This document shows, in pieces, positions 25,957 to 35,332 of a DNA stretch of 42,918 nt; the stretch's first letter is position 1; each line of letters begins with the position of its first letter. The notes under the pieces were generated by a model. The model was not told where the DNA came from, searched no databases, and was given only the letters and a program-made list of their open reading frames with translations. This DNA is from an uncultured Bradyrhizobium sp. Lineage in GTDB: Bacteria > Pseudomonadota > Alphaproteobacteria > Rhizobiales > Xanthobacteraceae. The stretch is taken from assembly GCF_936943645.1 (NCBI RefSeq), contig NZ_CAKZJO010000023.1:1-42918 (forward strand). The letters run 5' to 3'. The position numbers were made by a program, and so were the translations under genes.

Positions 25957-26826
25957 TTACCAACGGCTCTCGCCGACCAGCGCATCGAGCCGTGCCTTCA
26001 GCTCGTCGGACGCGCGGTAGTACCAGACGCCGCCGAGCAGATCACGAAAACGTTCGTTGCTCCGCGCCTCGCGCTCGATGCGATCGATCGTGGCGGTACT
26101 GATCACGTCTTCGAGGGGACCTGCGGCCAGGAGCGACAGCAGCACCGGGTTGGCTTCGATCTTCAGGATCTCAAGGACGAGATCAATCAATTTGTCGGGA
26201 TCGTCCTCGCACAGCTCGTGCTCGAAATCCATCAGCGCGAACAGATTGTCGTCCTGGTCGCGCTCGGATCTGGAATACTGCTCGACCCAGGCCCGCGCCA
26301 GCGCGGCCACCGACATGCCGGCGCAATCGAGCGGCTCGCGCGGCGTGCGCTGCGCCTGATGGTCGGCCTGCCAGGCCTTGCTGTCGGCAAGTCCTGCAAT
26401 GCGCGACATCGAGGGATCGTCGGGCGCGACATGCACGCCGCCGAGCAGCCAGCGCAGCCGGTCATTGTGTTCGGCCTCACGCTCGATACGCGCGATCAAA
26501 TCAGGGTCGTGCGCATGGAGCAGCACCGGCAGGAATTTGTCGTCGAGCTGCATCACCGTCGGCTTGTCGGCCTCGGTCCTGAGCACCTCCAGCACGAGAT
26601 CAAGCGCGGCTTGCGGCCTGCGATGCGGCAGATGATCGAAATAGAGCTTGAGAGCCCAGACGCTGCTGACCTGGTCGCGGCGGCTGACGCGCTGAAGCGC
26701 ACACCACATCGACGCCAGCTCATCGAGGGCCAGGGAGTCGAGGAACGCCTCGGTCTCGTCGGGCGTGCGCAGCTGCGGCGCGGCCGCGATCACCTCGAGC
26801 AATCCAGCGTCTCCCGTCGGCTCCAT
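25957..26826 (-). CDS. Tandem-duplicated DUF6869-like protein
   Basis: 289 residues from the ATG at 26826, which has a strong ribosome site (ggagtgggaaga); an extension to 26925 would run into the end of ruvB. The protein is two related halves. The first half contains ALDLVLEVLRTEAD then ARIEREAEHNDRLRWLLGGV; the second contains LIDLVLEILKIEAN, LLAAGPLEDVIS and DRIEREARSNERFRDLLGGV. The second half also has ARAWVEQY. I recognise this pattern as DUF6869, a family of unknown function often found as one domain in polymorphic-toxin or immunity-like contexts. No enzymatic residues are evident; it is acidic and helical. It follows ruvB by 95 bp. Confidence 0.75.
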   Translation of the reverse strand: MEPTGDAGLLEVIAAAPQLRTPDETEAFLDSLALDELASMWCALQRVSRRDQVSSVWALKLYFDHLPHRRPQAALDLVLEVLRTEADKPTVMQLDDKFLPVLLHAHDPDLIARIEREAEHNDRLRWLLGGVHVAPDDPSMSRIAGLADSKAWQADHQAQRTPREPLDCAGMSVAALARAWVEQYSRSERDQDDNLFALMDFEHELCEDDPDKLIDLVLEILKIEANPVLLSLLAAGPLEDVISTATIDRIEREARSNERFRDLLGGVWYYRASDELKARLDALVGESRW

Positions 26827-26921
26827 TCTTCCCACTCCAATCCATCGGCATGAACGGCGAAGTTCGCCGCGCGTTCGGATTAGTGACGGGATTGGACTTG
26901 AGGGTTCACCGGCTGCGGCCG

Positions 26922-27995
26922 TCAATCGTCCTCGGCCTGGTCGGTGCCGAACAGGCCGAACTGTGCGGCCGCATCACGCGAGGGTTCGGCGAGGCCGAGA
27001 TGGCGGAACGCGTGCGAGGTCAGCAGGCGGCCGCGCGGGGTGCGCTGGAGATACCCGCACTGGATCAGATAGGGCTCGATGATGTCCTCGATCGCATCGC
27101 GCGGCTCGGACAGTGCGGCAGCCATCGTCTCGACGCCCACCGGGCCGCCGCCATAGTTCGTCGCGATGGTCGTGAGATAGCGGCGATCCATGGCGTCGAG
27201 GCCCGCGGCGTCGACCTCGAGCGCGCTCAGCGCGTGGTCGGCAATCTTGCGGTCGATCGTGTCGGCATTGGCTGCTGAAGCGAAATCGCGCACGCGGCGC
27301 AGCAGACGGCCGGCGATGCGCGGCGTGCCGCGGGCGCGGCGCGCGATCTCGTTGGCACCGTCGGCGCTCATGCCGACATTGAGCACGCGCGCGCCGCGGC
27401 TGACGATGCTCTCCAGCTCCTCGATCGTGTAGAAGTTCAGCCGGACCGGAATGCCGAAGCGGTCGCGCAGGGGATTCGTAAGGAGACCTGCGCGCGTGGT
27501 GGCGCCGACGAGGGTGAATTTCGACAGCTCGATCTTCACCGAGCGCGCTGCCGGGCCCTCGCCGATGATGAGGTCGAGCTGGAAATCCTCCATCGCGGGA
27601 TAGAGCACTTCTTCGACCGCCGGGCTCAGGCGATGGATCTCGTCGATGAAGAGCACATCGCGCTCTTCGAGATTGGTGAGGAGCGCTGCGAGATCGCCGG
27701 CCTTGGCGATGACGGGACCCGAGGTGGCGCGAAAGCCGACGCCGAGCTCTTTCGCCACGATCTGCGCCAGCGTGGTCTTGCCGAGGCCGGGGGGACCGAC
27801 GAACAGCACGTGATCCAACGCCTCGCCGCGCTTGCGCGCCGCCTCGATGAAGATCGAGAGATTCTTGCGCGCCTGCGCCTGGCCGACGAAATCGGACAGC
27901 GATTGCGGGCGCAAGGCGGTGTCGCCGACATCGTCGCTGCGGCGCTCGGGCGAAACCATGCGGTTGGCCTTCGGATCTGCCTTGGGGTCGCTCAC
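26922..27995 (-). CDS. ruvB: Holliday junction branch migration ATPase RuvB
   Basis: 357 residues with a slightly extended N-terminus. Walker [11 protein letters not shown] at about 67, Walker B FIDEIHRL, sensor-1 [10 protein letters not shown] and the arginine finger region NPLRDRFGI are intact, and the C-terminal winged helix ends in [14 protein letters not shown] and FRHLGL. RuvB hexamers drive branch migration of Holliday junctions together with RuvA. The start overlaps the ruvA stop by 4 bp. The order on the minus strand is ruvC, ruvA, ruvB, as in most alphaproteobacteria. Confidence 0.98.
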   Translation of the reverse strand: MSDPKADPKANRMVSPERRSDDVGDTALRPQSLSDFVGQAQARKNLSIFIEAARKRGEALDHVLFVGPPGLGKTTLAQIVAKELGVGFRATSGPVIAKAGDLAALLTNLEERDVLFIDEIHRLSPAVEEVLYPAMEDFQLDLIIGEGPAARSVKIELSKFTLVGATTRAGLLTNPLRDRFGIPVRLNFYTIEELESIVSRGARVLNVGMSADGANEIARRARGTPRIAGRLLRRVRDFASAANADTIDRKIADHALSALEVDAAGLDAMDRRYLTTIATNYGGGPVGVETMAAALSEPRDAIEDIIEPYLIQCGYLQRTPRGRLLTSHAFRHLGLAEPSRDAAAQFGLFGTDQAEDD

Positions 27996-28609
27996 TTCGC
28001 GAGCTCCTTCAGGCCGAGCCGGATGAGCTGCGCGGTTTCGGCACCCTCACCGGCGCTGCGCGAGGCCGATGCGATGGCGGCCGCCGCCTGCGGCTGGCCG
28101 TAGCCGAGATTGACCAGCGCCGAGATCGCATCCGCCACGGGGCGCGGCGCACGCTGGTCGTCGACGGCGCCGGCCAGATGCACCACGGCGGGATCGACAT
28201 TGGCGAAGGCCGGGGCCTTGTCCTTCAATTCCGTCACGATGCGTTCGGCCACCTTCGGGCCGACGCCCGGCGTGCGCGACACCGCCGCCTTGTCGCGCAG
28301 CGCGATCGCATTGGCGAGGTCGGACGGCGCCAGCGTACCGAGCACGGCGAGCGCGACCTTGGCGCCGACGCCTTGCACGGTCTGCAGCAGACGAAACCAT
28401 TCGCGCTCCTGGTCGGTGCGGAAGCCGAACAGCTTGATCTGATCCTCGCGGACATAGGTCTCGATCGAGAGCACGGCGGCCTCGCCGGGCTTGGGCAGAT
28501 GCTGCAGCGTACGCGTCGAGCAGTGCACCTGATAGCCGACGCCGCCGACGTCGAGGATGACAAAATCCTCGCCGTAGGAATCGATCAGGCCCTTGAGCTT
28601 GCCGATCAT
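27992..28609 (-). CDS. ruvA: Holliday junction DNA-binding protein RuvA
   Basis: 205 residues. N-terminal OB domain [28 protein letters not shown] in outline (residues 1-28), helix-hairpin-helix elements [13 protein letters not shown] and [12 protein letters not shown] in the middle, and a C-terminal domain III (about 155-205) ending [10 protein letters not shown] that contacts RuvB. RuvA binds four-way junctions as a tetramer and targets RuvB. It overlaps ruvB by 4 bp; the gap to ruvC upstream is 240 bp and holds an inverted repeat element. Confidence 0.97.
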   Translation of the reverse strand: MIGKLKGLIDSYGEDFVILDVGGVGYQVHCSTRTLQHLPKPGEAAVLSIETYVREDQIKLFGFRTDQEREWFRLLQTVQGVGAKVALAVLGTLAPSDLANAIALRDKAAVSRTPGVGPKVAERIVTELKDKAPAFANVDPAVVHLAGAVDDQRAPRPVADAISALVNLGYGQPQAAAAIASASRSAGEGAETAQLIRLGLKELAK

Positions 28610-28656
28610 CTCTGCGCACCCACTGCTTGAAGGCCGCCCGGCATGGCCTCTCCATT

Positions 28657-28807
28657 CCCTCCCCCCTTGTGGGGGAGGGGTAGGGAGGGGGGTGCCACAC
28701 GGGGATTGTCTCGAAGGTGGACGGATTGCGCGCCAGACTCTTCAACGACGGCGGCACCGTCCCTGCGGCTACCCCTCTCCCCGCCCCTCCCCCACAAGGG
28801 GGGAGGG
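28657..28807. repeat. Long inverted repeat between ruvC and ruvA
   Basis: Two exact inverted copies of a 24-nt sequence at 28657-28680 and 28784-28807, separated by 103 nt. Each arm is itself a hairpin: ccctccccc, c, ttgt, then gggggaggg. The flanks are G/C runs that also pair partly. The words match a widespread Bradyrhizobium-type intergenic palindrome (short C-rich arm, ttgt, G-rich arm). It fills most of the 240-bp gap inside the ruvCAB unit and could cause partial transcription attenuation or mRNA processing. No gene is seen in the gap. Confidence 0.8.
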
Positions 28808-28849
28808 AGCACACCGTCCATGCGGCTCATCTGTGCCTCACAACGCGCA

Positions 28850-29377
28850 TTAGAGGCTCGCCACCTTCAGCCTGAGCGCGGTGCTCTGGCGGTGATGGGC
28901 GTGGGTGATGGCGATGGCGAGCGCGTCGGCGGCGTCGGCCGACGGCGGATCGGCCTTCGGCAGAAGAATCTTCAGCATCATCGCGATCTGGGCCTTCTCG
29001 GCGTGGCCGGCGCCGACGACGGTCTTCTTGACCTGGTTGGGCGCGTATTCTGCGACCGGGATGCCAAACATTGCGGGCGCCAGCATGGCGACGCCGCGGG
29101 CCTGGCCGAGCTTCAACGTCGCAACGCCGTCTTTGTTGACGAAGGTCTGCTCGACCGCGGCCTCCATCGGCTGATGGTTCGAGAGCACGGAAGCGAGCCC
29201 TTCGTGGATCGCGAGCAGCCGGCCGGCCAGCGGCAGGTCGTTCGGCGGTTCCACCGAGCCGCAGGCCACATAGATCAGACGGTTGCCCTCAGCCTCGATC
29301 ACGCCCCAGCCGGTGCGGCGCAGGCCGGGGTCGATGCCGATGATGCGGACGGGGCCACGAATCGGAAGTGCGGTCAT
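28850..29377 (-). CDS. ruvC: Crossover junction endodeoxyribonuclease RuvC
   Basis: 175 residues from the ATG at 29377. The four catalytic acids correspond to E. coli Asp7, Glu66, Asp138 and Asp141: Asp16 ([12 protein letters not shown]), Glu76 (EQTFVNKD), Asp148 and Asp151 ([11 protein letters not shown]). It resolves Holliday junctions after RuvAB migration. An open extension upstream to 29470 has no family similarity. A LexA-like box lies 28 bp upstream of the start. yebC, the normal neighbour, is displaced upstream by a two-gene insertion. Confidence 0.97.
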   Translation of the reverse strand: MTALPIRGPVRIIGIDPGLRRTGWGVIEAEGNRLIYVACGSVEPPNDLPLAGRLLAIHEGLASVLSNHQPMEAAVEQTFVNKDGVATLKLGQARGVAMLAPAMFGIPVAEYAPNQVKKTVVGAGHAEKAQIAMMLKILLPKADPPSADAADALAIAITHAHHRQSTALRLKVASL

Positions 29378-29404
29378 GGGCCAGTGATAGCGCCATAGCA
29401 GCGT

Positions 29405-29419
29405 GAACGAAACATAAAC
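29405..29419 (-). promoter_or_regulatory. LexA-like SOS box upstream of ruvC
   Basis: On the minus strand the site reads GTTT-N7-GTTC (plus strand GAAC-N7-AAAC), one mismatch from the alphaproteobacterial LexA consensus GTTC-N7-GTTC. It ends 28 bp before the ruvC start and is in an AT-rich patch. ruvCAB is an SOS target in many bacteria, so the location is sensible, but a single-mismatch match of this length can occur by chance. Confidence 0.35.
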
Positions 29420-29484
29420 AACGACCCATCCCCCGAAGGCTTTTCGCAAATCGGTGCGAAGGATCCGCAACCACGAACGGGATT

Positions 29485-30468
29485 TTAAGAGCGGTGCAAA
29501 TCGCGCTTTGGCCGAGGCGACAACAATTTCCGTTGGCTAACTAAGTCGAACCGCTCCACGATCGCCACTAGTTCTGCCAGCGACTGCACCTTCATCTTCT
29601 CCATCAAGTGATGACGATGAACCCTGACAGTGCGCTCGCTTGTCCCTAGTTCTTGCGCAATCTGCTTGCTCAGTTTGCCGCGGACGACCAATTCAAGAAC
29701 TTTCCGCTCGCGCGGGGTGAGCGTGATAGCAAGCGCCAGCATCTCCTCAGCTGTCTGCCGCTTGTCGGATACATTCGCGCGCCGCGCCAACGCACGCTCT
29801 ATGGCGTCGAACAATTGCCTTTGCTCGATCGGCTTGACGAGAAAATCTTCTGCGCCCGCCTTGATGGCACGAATGCTGGTCGGCACATCAGCAACCTCAG
29901 CAAGGCACACGATCGGGAGCCTAGAACCTAGTTCGTTGAGAGAATGCTCGATGTCCAGTCCGCTCAAGCCGGGGATCCGAACGTCAAGCAGAATGCAACT
30001 GCGATCACTCTCATCCGGCAGGCGATCGAGCCGATCGCGCAACTGATGAGCCCACGGATAAGTCGCGACTTCGTAGCCCGCGCGTCTGAGTTCCTGCTCG
30101 ATCGTGGCGCGGAAGGAATCGTCGTCGGCGACGACATAGACACGGCCACCCTGATCGTGAATATCTTCCTGGGCATGTTGGCGGGCAACCCGTCCTATGC
30201 TCTCTGCAACTTGCTCTTCCGAACACCCCTCGACTTGCGCCACCGTCCGCAGGGCGTCGGCAACGCGTCGTACTCCATCGGCAAATGCCGGCTCGACCGG
30301 CAGAATGAACTGCACCAGATCGTCAGTCCCAATTATCTGTTTGGAAAATATTTCGACGCCGTCAACGCGAGATGGACGTGAGGACCATCCCGTCGCGTGC
30401 AAATAAGCCTCCAACTCATGCACGGAGATGCGCTCAGCCGCCCGTAAACTGGCTGTCGCATCAATCAT
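29485..30468 (-). CDS. Response-regulator-like protein with extra N-terminal domain and LuxR HTH
   Basis: 327 residues. Residues 1-95 are an unrecognised domain ([14 protein letters not shown] near 17; [19 protein letters not shown] near 51-69). Residues 108-230 are a FixJ-like receiver: acidic pocket Asp115-117, phosphoacceptor Asp162 ([11 protein letters not shown]) and Lys212 (FLVKP). The switch Thr of FixJ appears replaced by Ala190, so signalling may be altered. Residues 246-305 form a LuxR-type HTH ([15 protein letters not shown] then [16 protein letters not shown]). It overlaps the DUF4365 gene by 4 bp (30465-30468) and no histidine kinase is near. The pair interrupts the yebC-ruvC neighbourhood. 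It is probably a transcription regulator fused to a sensing or interaction domain. Confidence 0.85.
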   Translation of the reverse strand: MIDATASLRAAERISVHELEAYLHATGWSSRPSRVDGVEIFSKQIIGTDDLVQFILPVEPAFADGVRRVADALRTVAQVEGCSEEQVAESIGRVARQHAQEDIHDQGGRVYVVADDDSFRATIEQELRRAGYEVATYPWAHQLRDRLDRLPDESDRSCILLDVRIPGLSGLDIEHSLNELGSRLPIVCLAEVADVPTSIRAIKAGAEDFLVKPIEQRQLFDAIERALARRANVSDKRQTAEEMLALAITLTPRERKVLELVVRGKLSKQIAQELGTSERTVRVHRHHLMEKMKVQSLAELVAIVERFDLVSQRKLLSPRPKRDLHRS

Positions 30469-30983
30469 TCTTCAAACCTTTCTTTCGACGCTTGCAGCAT
30501 CAGCTCAATCGCGCCTGGAGTGAGGCGATTCTCAAGAGGTACACTAATCCGAACGGTCCCAGAATTTGACGTTGTAGAGCCTGTTTCCCTCCACCAGAAG
30601 GCAGACGCTTTCAAGATAAGCTCGCGCGGCTGAAGCGCAAACCACGATTCAGGCTCATTCTCGAAACAAATCAGAAACAAGCAGCATGGCACCGCCTGCC
30701 TGTGCCGCCCCACAATGAGATCATAGTTCCTGGCCTGCAAGTCGTAATGGACCCGATCGCCACGAATTGACGCGGTTGTAGTCCCTTTCAGTTGAAACTC
30801 TACGGGAAACCCAGACGGGACGAACCGCGTCCGGTGCGCAGTCCGCACCTGCACTATTCGATTGAGCGTCCCGTCTACTCCGTAGTCCCTGCCTACAGCA
30901 ATCACGGCACCGGCTGCGGCTGCTATGGTTTGCACGTAGGCCGTAGCTAGCTCATCGAGCAAATGCTCGCGCGGTAGCGGCAA
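30465..30983 (-). CDS. DUF4365 protein, PD-(D/E)XK nuclease-like fold
   Basis: 172 residues starting at a TTG with a strong G-rich ribosome site (ggggagggg) 15 bp after the yebC stop. The pattern fits DUF4365: an N-terminal helix ending [18 protein letters not shown], a strand VEFQLKGTT, a central [13 protein letters not shown], then [17 protein letters not shown]. Asp33, Asp37 and the Gln64-x-Lys66 (EFQLK) match the motif II-III residues of the restriction-endonuclease-like fold in form D...QxK. Activity is unproven. DUF4365 proteins are often in accessory or defence-like regions. It overlaps the regulator gene and continues the yebC transcription direction. Codon use looks less GC-biased than neighbours by eye. 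Confidence 0.78.
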   Translation of the reverse strand: MPLPREHLLDELATAYVQTIAAAAGAVIAVGRDYGVDGTLNRIVQVRTAHRTRFVPSGFPVEFQLKGTTTASIRGDRVHYDLQARNYDLIVGRHRQAVPCCLFLICFENEPESWFALQPRELILKASAFWWRETGSTTSNSGTVRISVPLENRLTPGAIELMLQASKERFEE

Positions 30984-30998
30984 AATCCCCTCCCCAGC

Positions 30999-31745
30999 CT
31001 ACCCGCCCATCTTCGCGATCAGCGCGTCCGACACCTCGAAATTGGCGTAGACCTGCTGGACGTCGTCATGGTCGTTGAGGTGGTCCATCAGCTTGAGCAG
31101 CTTCTCGCCGGTCTCGTCGTCGACCGCGACCGTGTTCTGCGGCTTCCAGATCAGCGCGGCCTTGCGCGGCTCGCCGAACTTGGCCTCCAGCGCCTTGGCG
31201 ACGTCGCGATAGCTTTCGGTCGAGGCGTAGATTTCGTGGCCACCTTCGCCGGAGACGACGTCGTCGGCGCCGGCCTCGATCGCGGCATCCAGCACGGCAT
31301 CGTCATCGGCGACGCTGCGGTCATATTCGATGATTCCCGTGCGGTCGAACATGAACGAGACCGAACCGGTTTCGCCGAGATTGCCGCCCGATTTGGTGAA
31401 GAAGGAGCGGATGTCGGAGGCGGCGCGGTTGCGGTTGTCGGTCAGCGCCTCGACGATGACGGCGACGCCGCCGGGGCCATAGCCCTCGTAGCGGATCTCG
31501 TCATAGTTCTCGCCCTCATTGCCGAGCGCCTTCTTGACGGCGCGCTCGATATTGTCCTTCGGCATGTTCTCCTGACGCGCCGCGATGATGGCCGCACGCA
31601 GGCGCGGGTTCATGGCGGGATCGGGCGTGCCGAGCTTGGCGGCGACGGTGATTTCCCGCGCCAGCTTGCCGAACAGCTTCGACTTCTGGGCATCCTGCCG
31701 CCCCTTGCGGTGCATGATGTTCTTGAATTGGGAATGTCCGGCCAT
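30999..31745 (-). CDS. yebC: YebC/PmpR-family ribosome-associated regulatory protein
   Basis: 248 residues from the ATG at 31745, the standard length. The start [20 protein letters not shown], the motif [13 protein letters not shown], the [19 protein letters not shown] segment and the C-terminal three-domain layout are all canonical. Members act as a translation factor relieving stalling at proline-rich stretches and, in some species, as DNA-binding regulators. The upstream open frame to 31838 is not conserved. Adjacent ruvC-ruvA-ruvB is the usual company, here separated from yebC by two accessory genes. Confidence 0.97.
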   Translation of the reverse strand: MAGHSQFKNIMHRKGRQDAQKSKLFGKLAREITVAAKLGTPDPAMNPRLRAAIIAARQENMPKDNIERAVKKALGNEGENYDEIRYEGYGPGGVAVIVEALTDNRNRAASDIRSFFTKSGGNLGETGSVSFMFDRTGIIEYDRSVADDDAVLDAAIEAGADDVVSGEGGHEIYASTESYRDVAKALEAKFGEPRKAALIWKPQNTVAVDDETGEKLLKLMDHLNDHDDVQQVYANFEVSDALIAKMGG

Positions 31746-31958
31746 GCGTGGTCTCTCGAAATGGTCGCCGATGGGGGTGGGAAGCGCGGCCTTATAGGCC
31801 GCCGCCCCACCGGAATCAAAGGGCTGTGGTGGCCTCAAGGTAGCACTGTAGAGGTCGCAGCCGTAATGGTCCGTGCCTAGAGATCGGGCATTGTTAACCC
31901 TGATTTCATTCCGGACTGCGAAAATAGCGCCCGACCGTTCCCCGACAAGAGAGAGCTG

Positions 31959-33719
31959 ATGGCGTTCGGACTATTTCGGAAGCGTCTGCCGGACATGGCC
32001 GTGGATTTGGCTGCGCCTGCGACCGCCCCGGCGGCTCCGCAGCCGGCGGCCCATGCCGAGCCCGCTGCCGTGGCCGAAACTGATTCGGCCCGGGAGATCC
32101 TGGAGCTGCTGGAACTCGAGCTGGGTGCCATGATCCGCCAGCTCGAGCGCGCCGCCAATTCCGTGGCCGGCGGCGCCGAGGCGACCGCGGCGACCCTTGC
32201 CGCCATCCGCGACCGCACCGATGCCCTGACGGGCCGGACCAATGCGGCGCAATCGACGGCCTCGACCTTCGCCCATGCCGCCGACAAGTTCACCCAGTCC
32301 GCCCAAGGCATCGGGACGCAGGTTCGCGAGGCCGGCAAGCTCGCCGACGAGGCCAGCGCCGCGGCGCAGGAAGCCCGCGCCAATGTCGACCGCCTGCGCG
32401 AATCCTCAGCCGCGATCGGCAACGTCGTCAATCTGATCGCGCAGATCGCGCGGCAGACGACGCTGCTCGCGCTCAACTCGACCATCGAGGCCGCACGTGC
32501 GGGTGCCGCAGGCAAGGGCTTTGCGGTCGTCGCCACCGAGGTCAAGGCCCTCGCGGTGCAGACCCAGAGCGCGACCGAAGAGATCACCAAGAAGATCGAT
32601 GCGCTGCAGCGCGACGCCGCAGGCTCGGCGGATGCCGTGCACCGCATTTCGCAGGCGATCGAGGCGATCCGCCCGGTGTTCGAGACCGTCAACGGCGCGG
32701 TCGCCGAGCAGAATGCCACCACGAGCGAAGTCTCGGGCAACGCCGCCAGCGCCTCGGAGTTCATCGTCTCGGTCGGCGAGAGCGCGGCCGAGATCGATGC
32801 GGCGACCAAGGCCGCCGAGACCCACGGCGAGAGTGTCGCCAGTGCCGGCAAGGCCGTCACCACCTTTGCCCAGAAGCTGAAATCGCGCTGCGCCGTGCTG
32901 CTCCGCCAGAGCGAGCATGACGACCGCCGCAAGACCGAACGGCTGCCGTGCCATCTCAAGTTCGAGAGCGCGCGCGGCGCGATGCCGGTCTATGAAATCT
33001 CGATGGACGGTGTGCTGATCGGCGGCGCGGACGCGGGCCGGCTCGCACCGCAAGCCATGATCGAGGGCACGCTGGAAGACGTCGGCGCCTGTCGCCTGCG
33101 CGTGATCGAGCAATCCAAGGCCGGCGCCCGCGCGCAATTCGTCGCCCCCAATGCCGAGCTCCGCGAAAAGATCGAGGACAAGCTCTGGTCGATCCACGAA
33201 GAGAACACCGAGTTCGTCACCCGCGCCATGGAGGCAGGCAACGCGCTGACCGGGATCTTCGAGCAGGCGATTGCCCGCGGCGAGGTCAAGATCGACGACC
33301 TCTTCGACACCGACTATGCCGAAATCGCAGGAACCAATCCGCAGCAATACCGCACGAAATATCTCGACTGGGCCGACCGCGCCCTGCCGCCGTTTCAGGA
33401 AGCCTTTCTGGCCAAGGACCGGCGCATGGCGTTCTGCGCCATGGTCGACCGCAACGGCTTCCTGCCGGTGCACAACAAGATCTATTCGCACCCGCAACGG
33501 CCGGGCGACGTCGCCTGGAACACGGCCAACAGCCGCAACAGGCGGATCTTCAACGATCCGGCGGGGCTCGCCGCCGCGCGCAACCTGCGATCGTACCTGG
33601 TCCAGAGCTATGCGCGCGACATGGGGAATGGAAATACGGTGATGATGCGCGAGATCGACGTTCCGATCCGCGTGCAGGGCCGGCACTGGGGTGGATTCCG
33701 CACGGCTTACAAGCTCTAG
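31959..33719 (+). CDS. Soluble chemoreceptor-like protein with PilZ-like segment and C-terminal sensor domain
   Basis: 586 residues, no membrane segment. After an Ala/Pro-rich leader (1-45), long coiled coil surrounds the methyl-accepting signalling tip [20 protein letters not shown] (163-182) and [15 protein letters not shown] PilZ-like stretch follows (about 320-395) with RxxxR as RKTER (324-328) and ISMDG (347-351). The C-terminal part (400-586) holds FLPVHN, NRRIFND, ARDMG and RHWGGFR and recurs in the next gene, so it is a discrete, probably ligand-binding (Cache-like) domain. The order is inverted compared with classical chemoreceptors. It likely signals to a CheA/CheW array from the cytoplasm, possibly with c-di-GMP input. 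A gagag site precedes the ATG. Confidence 0.85.
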   Translation: MAFGLFRKRLPDMAVDLAAPATAPAAPQPAAHAEPAAVAETDSAREILELLELELGAMIRQLERAANSVAGGAEATAATLAAIRDRTDALTGRTNAAQSTASTFAHAADKFTQSAQGIGTQVREAGKLADEASAAAQEARANVDRLRESSAAIGNVVNLIAQIARQTTLLALNSTIEAARAGAAGKGFAVVATEVKALAVQTQSATEEITKKIDALQRDAAGSADAVHRISQAIEAIRPVFETVNGAVAEQNATTSEVSGNAASASEFIVSVGESAAEIDAATKAAETHGESVASAGKAVTTFAQKLKSRCAVLLRQSEHDDRRKTERLPCHLKFESARGAMPVYEISMDGVLIGGADAGRLAPQAMIEGTLEDVGACRLRVIEQSKAGARAQFVAPNAELREKIEDKLWSIHEENTEFVTRAMEAGNALTGIFEQAIARGEVKIDDLFDTDYAEIAGTNPQQYRTKYLDWADRALPPFQEAFLAKDRRMAFCAMVDRNGFLPVHNKIYSHPQRPGDVAWNTANSRNRRIFNDPAGLAAARNLRSYLVQSYARDMGNGNTVMMREIDVPIRVQGRHWGGFRTAYKL

Positions 33720-33907
33720 AGTACATCTCAAAAAGGGTGCCGCATTTTTTCAAGCGGCCTCCGCTCGAAATAGAGAAATAAGGCGCAAATTTCGCCCGAG
33801 TGCACGCTCAGGCAAGACGCCGGCCGCGAATCATCCTTTTAAGCTGAATTGGAATGGGAATGCCGCCGTGAGCCGGGTTGCGGCTCTGACTGGAGGACTC
33901 ATCGAAC

Positions 33908-35332
33908 ATGTCCGTCGTACAACTTGCAGTCATGGACACCGGCTCCAATCGCACGCTGGCCGAGCGGCTGATCGACCAGCTTGCCGACCGCATCGGCGGC
34001 CTTGGTGTGGAACTCGCCGATATCGCCGGCAACGTTCAGGAAGTCGCCAGCCGCGTCGCAAACCAGTCGGAACGGTTCCACCATCTGCAGAAGACAGCCG
34101 AGACGATGGTCTCGGCCAACCACGACATCGCCAACGCCTCCCAGGCCGTGCAGACCACGACGTCGGCCGCGGTCGGCGAGATCGCGCAGTCGCGCAGCGC
34201 CGTCGACACCGCCGTCAGCCACATCTCCGAGCTCGTCGCAGCGGTGGAGCGGATCGAGGCGCGCCTCAGCGCGGTCGGCTCGGCGCTGGCGCAGGTGGCG
34301 AAGGTCTCGGGCTCGATCGAGGCGATCGCCAAGCAGACCAATCTGCTCGCGCTCAACGCCACCATCGAGGCCGCCCGCGCCGGCAATGCCGGCCGCGGCT
34401 TTGCCGTGGTCGCAAGCGAAGTGAAGAACCTCGCGGAAGCCACGCGCCAGGCCACGCACCAGATCTCGGACACCGTGCGCGATCTCGACGGCCAGATCGA
34501 AGGCCTGATCGGCGAGAGCAGCGACGCCTCGCAGCGTGCCAAGACCGCCGGCGAAGGCGCGCAAGCGATCTCCGGCATCATCTCGCGCGTCCAGCAGGGC
34601 TTCGCCTCCGTGGAAGCGGAGATCGACAGCGTCACGCGCGCGGCGACCTCCAATCTCGGACATTGCGACACCGTCATCAGCGAGCTCAACGAGCTCGCCA
34701 AGGGCGTCGATCTCTCCTCGCGCGACCTCAAGAACGCCGACGAGCGGGTGGCGAAGCTGCTCGACACGTCCGAGGGCCTGATCGCGCTGATCGCCGACAG
34801 CGGCGTGGAGACGTCGGACACGCCGCTGATCCGGATCGTGGTCGACACCGCGAAGCGGATCTCAATCGAATTCGAAGCCGCGCTCGATCGTGGCGACATC
34901 ACGCTCGACCAGCTGCTCGACGAGACCTACCGCGAAATTCCCGGCACCGACCCGAAGCAATATCTCACCAATTACGTCGAGTTCACCGATCGCGTGCTGC
35001 CGGCGATCCAGGACCCGATCCAGAAATCGGATCCGCGCATCGTCTACTGCGTCGCCTGGGCGCGGAGCGGCTATCTGCCGACCCACAACCCGAACTACCG
35101 CCTGCCGCAGGGCAAGGACCCGGTCTGGAACAACGCCAATTGCCGCAACCGCCGCCTGTTCAACGACCGCACGGTGAAGAAGGTCGCTGCCAACACCAAG
35201 CCGTTCCTGCTCCAGACCTATCGCCGCGACATGGGCGGCGGGCAGTTCGTCCTGATGAAGGACCTGTCCTCGCCGATCATGATCCGCGGCAAGCACTGGG
35301 GCGCCTTCCGGATGGGTTTCCGGCAGGGCTGA
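33908..35332 (+). CDS. Soluble chemoreceptor-like protein, paralogue with C-terminal sensor domain
   Basis: 474 residues, no membrane segment, no HAMP. The signalling domain is N-terminal with [19 protein letters not shown] (141-159) and [20 protein letters not shown], flanked by heptad-like helices. Residues ~305-474 repeat the C-terminal domain of the upstream gene: YLPTHN (389-394), NRRLFND (414-420), RRDMGGG and [11 protein letters not shown]. It lacks the PilZ-like segment. It has its own strong ribosome site (ggagga, 10 bp before the ATG) after a 188-bp gap. The two genes are likely a duplication with domain gain or loss. Function in taxis or another Che pathway is inferred. Confidence 0.87.
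   Translation: MSVVQLAVMDTGSNRTLAERLIDQLADRIGGLGVELADIAGNVQEVASRVANQSERFHHLQKTAETMVSANHDIANASQAVQTTTSAAVGEIAQSRSAVDTAVSHISELVAAVERIEARLSAVGSALAQVAKVSGSIEAIAKQTNLLALNATIEAARAGNAGRGFAVVASEVKNLAEATRQATHQISDTVRDLDGQIEGLIGESSDASQRAKTAGEGAQAISGIISRVQQGFASVEAEIDSVTRAATSNLGHCDTVISELNELAKGVDLSSRDLKNADERVAKLLDTSEGLIALIADSGVETSDTPLIRIVVDTAKRISIEFEAALDRGDITLDQLLDETYREIPGTDPKQYLTNYVEFTDRVLPAIQDPIQKSDPRIVYCVAWARSGYLPTHNPNYRLPQGKDPVWNNANCRNRRLFNDRTVKKVAANTKPFLLQTYRRDMGGGQFVLMKDLSSPIMIRGKHWGAFRMGFRQG

Noticed and set aside
33739..33758. Hairpin-like gccgc ... gcggc with a T-run after the first chemoreceptor gene.
   Set aside because: The T-run is in the loop, not after the stem, so it is not an intrinsic terminator.
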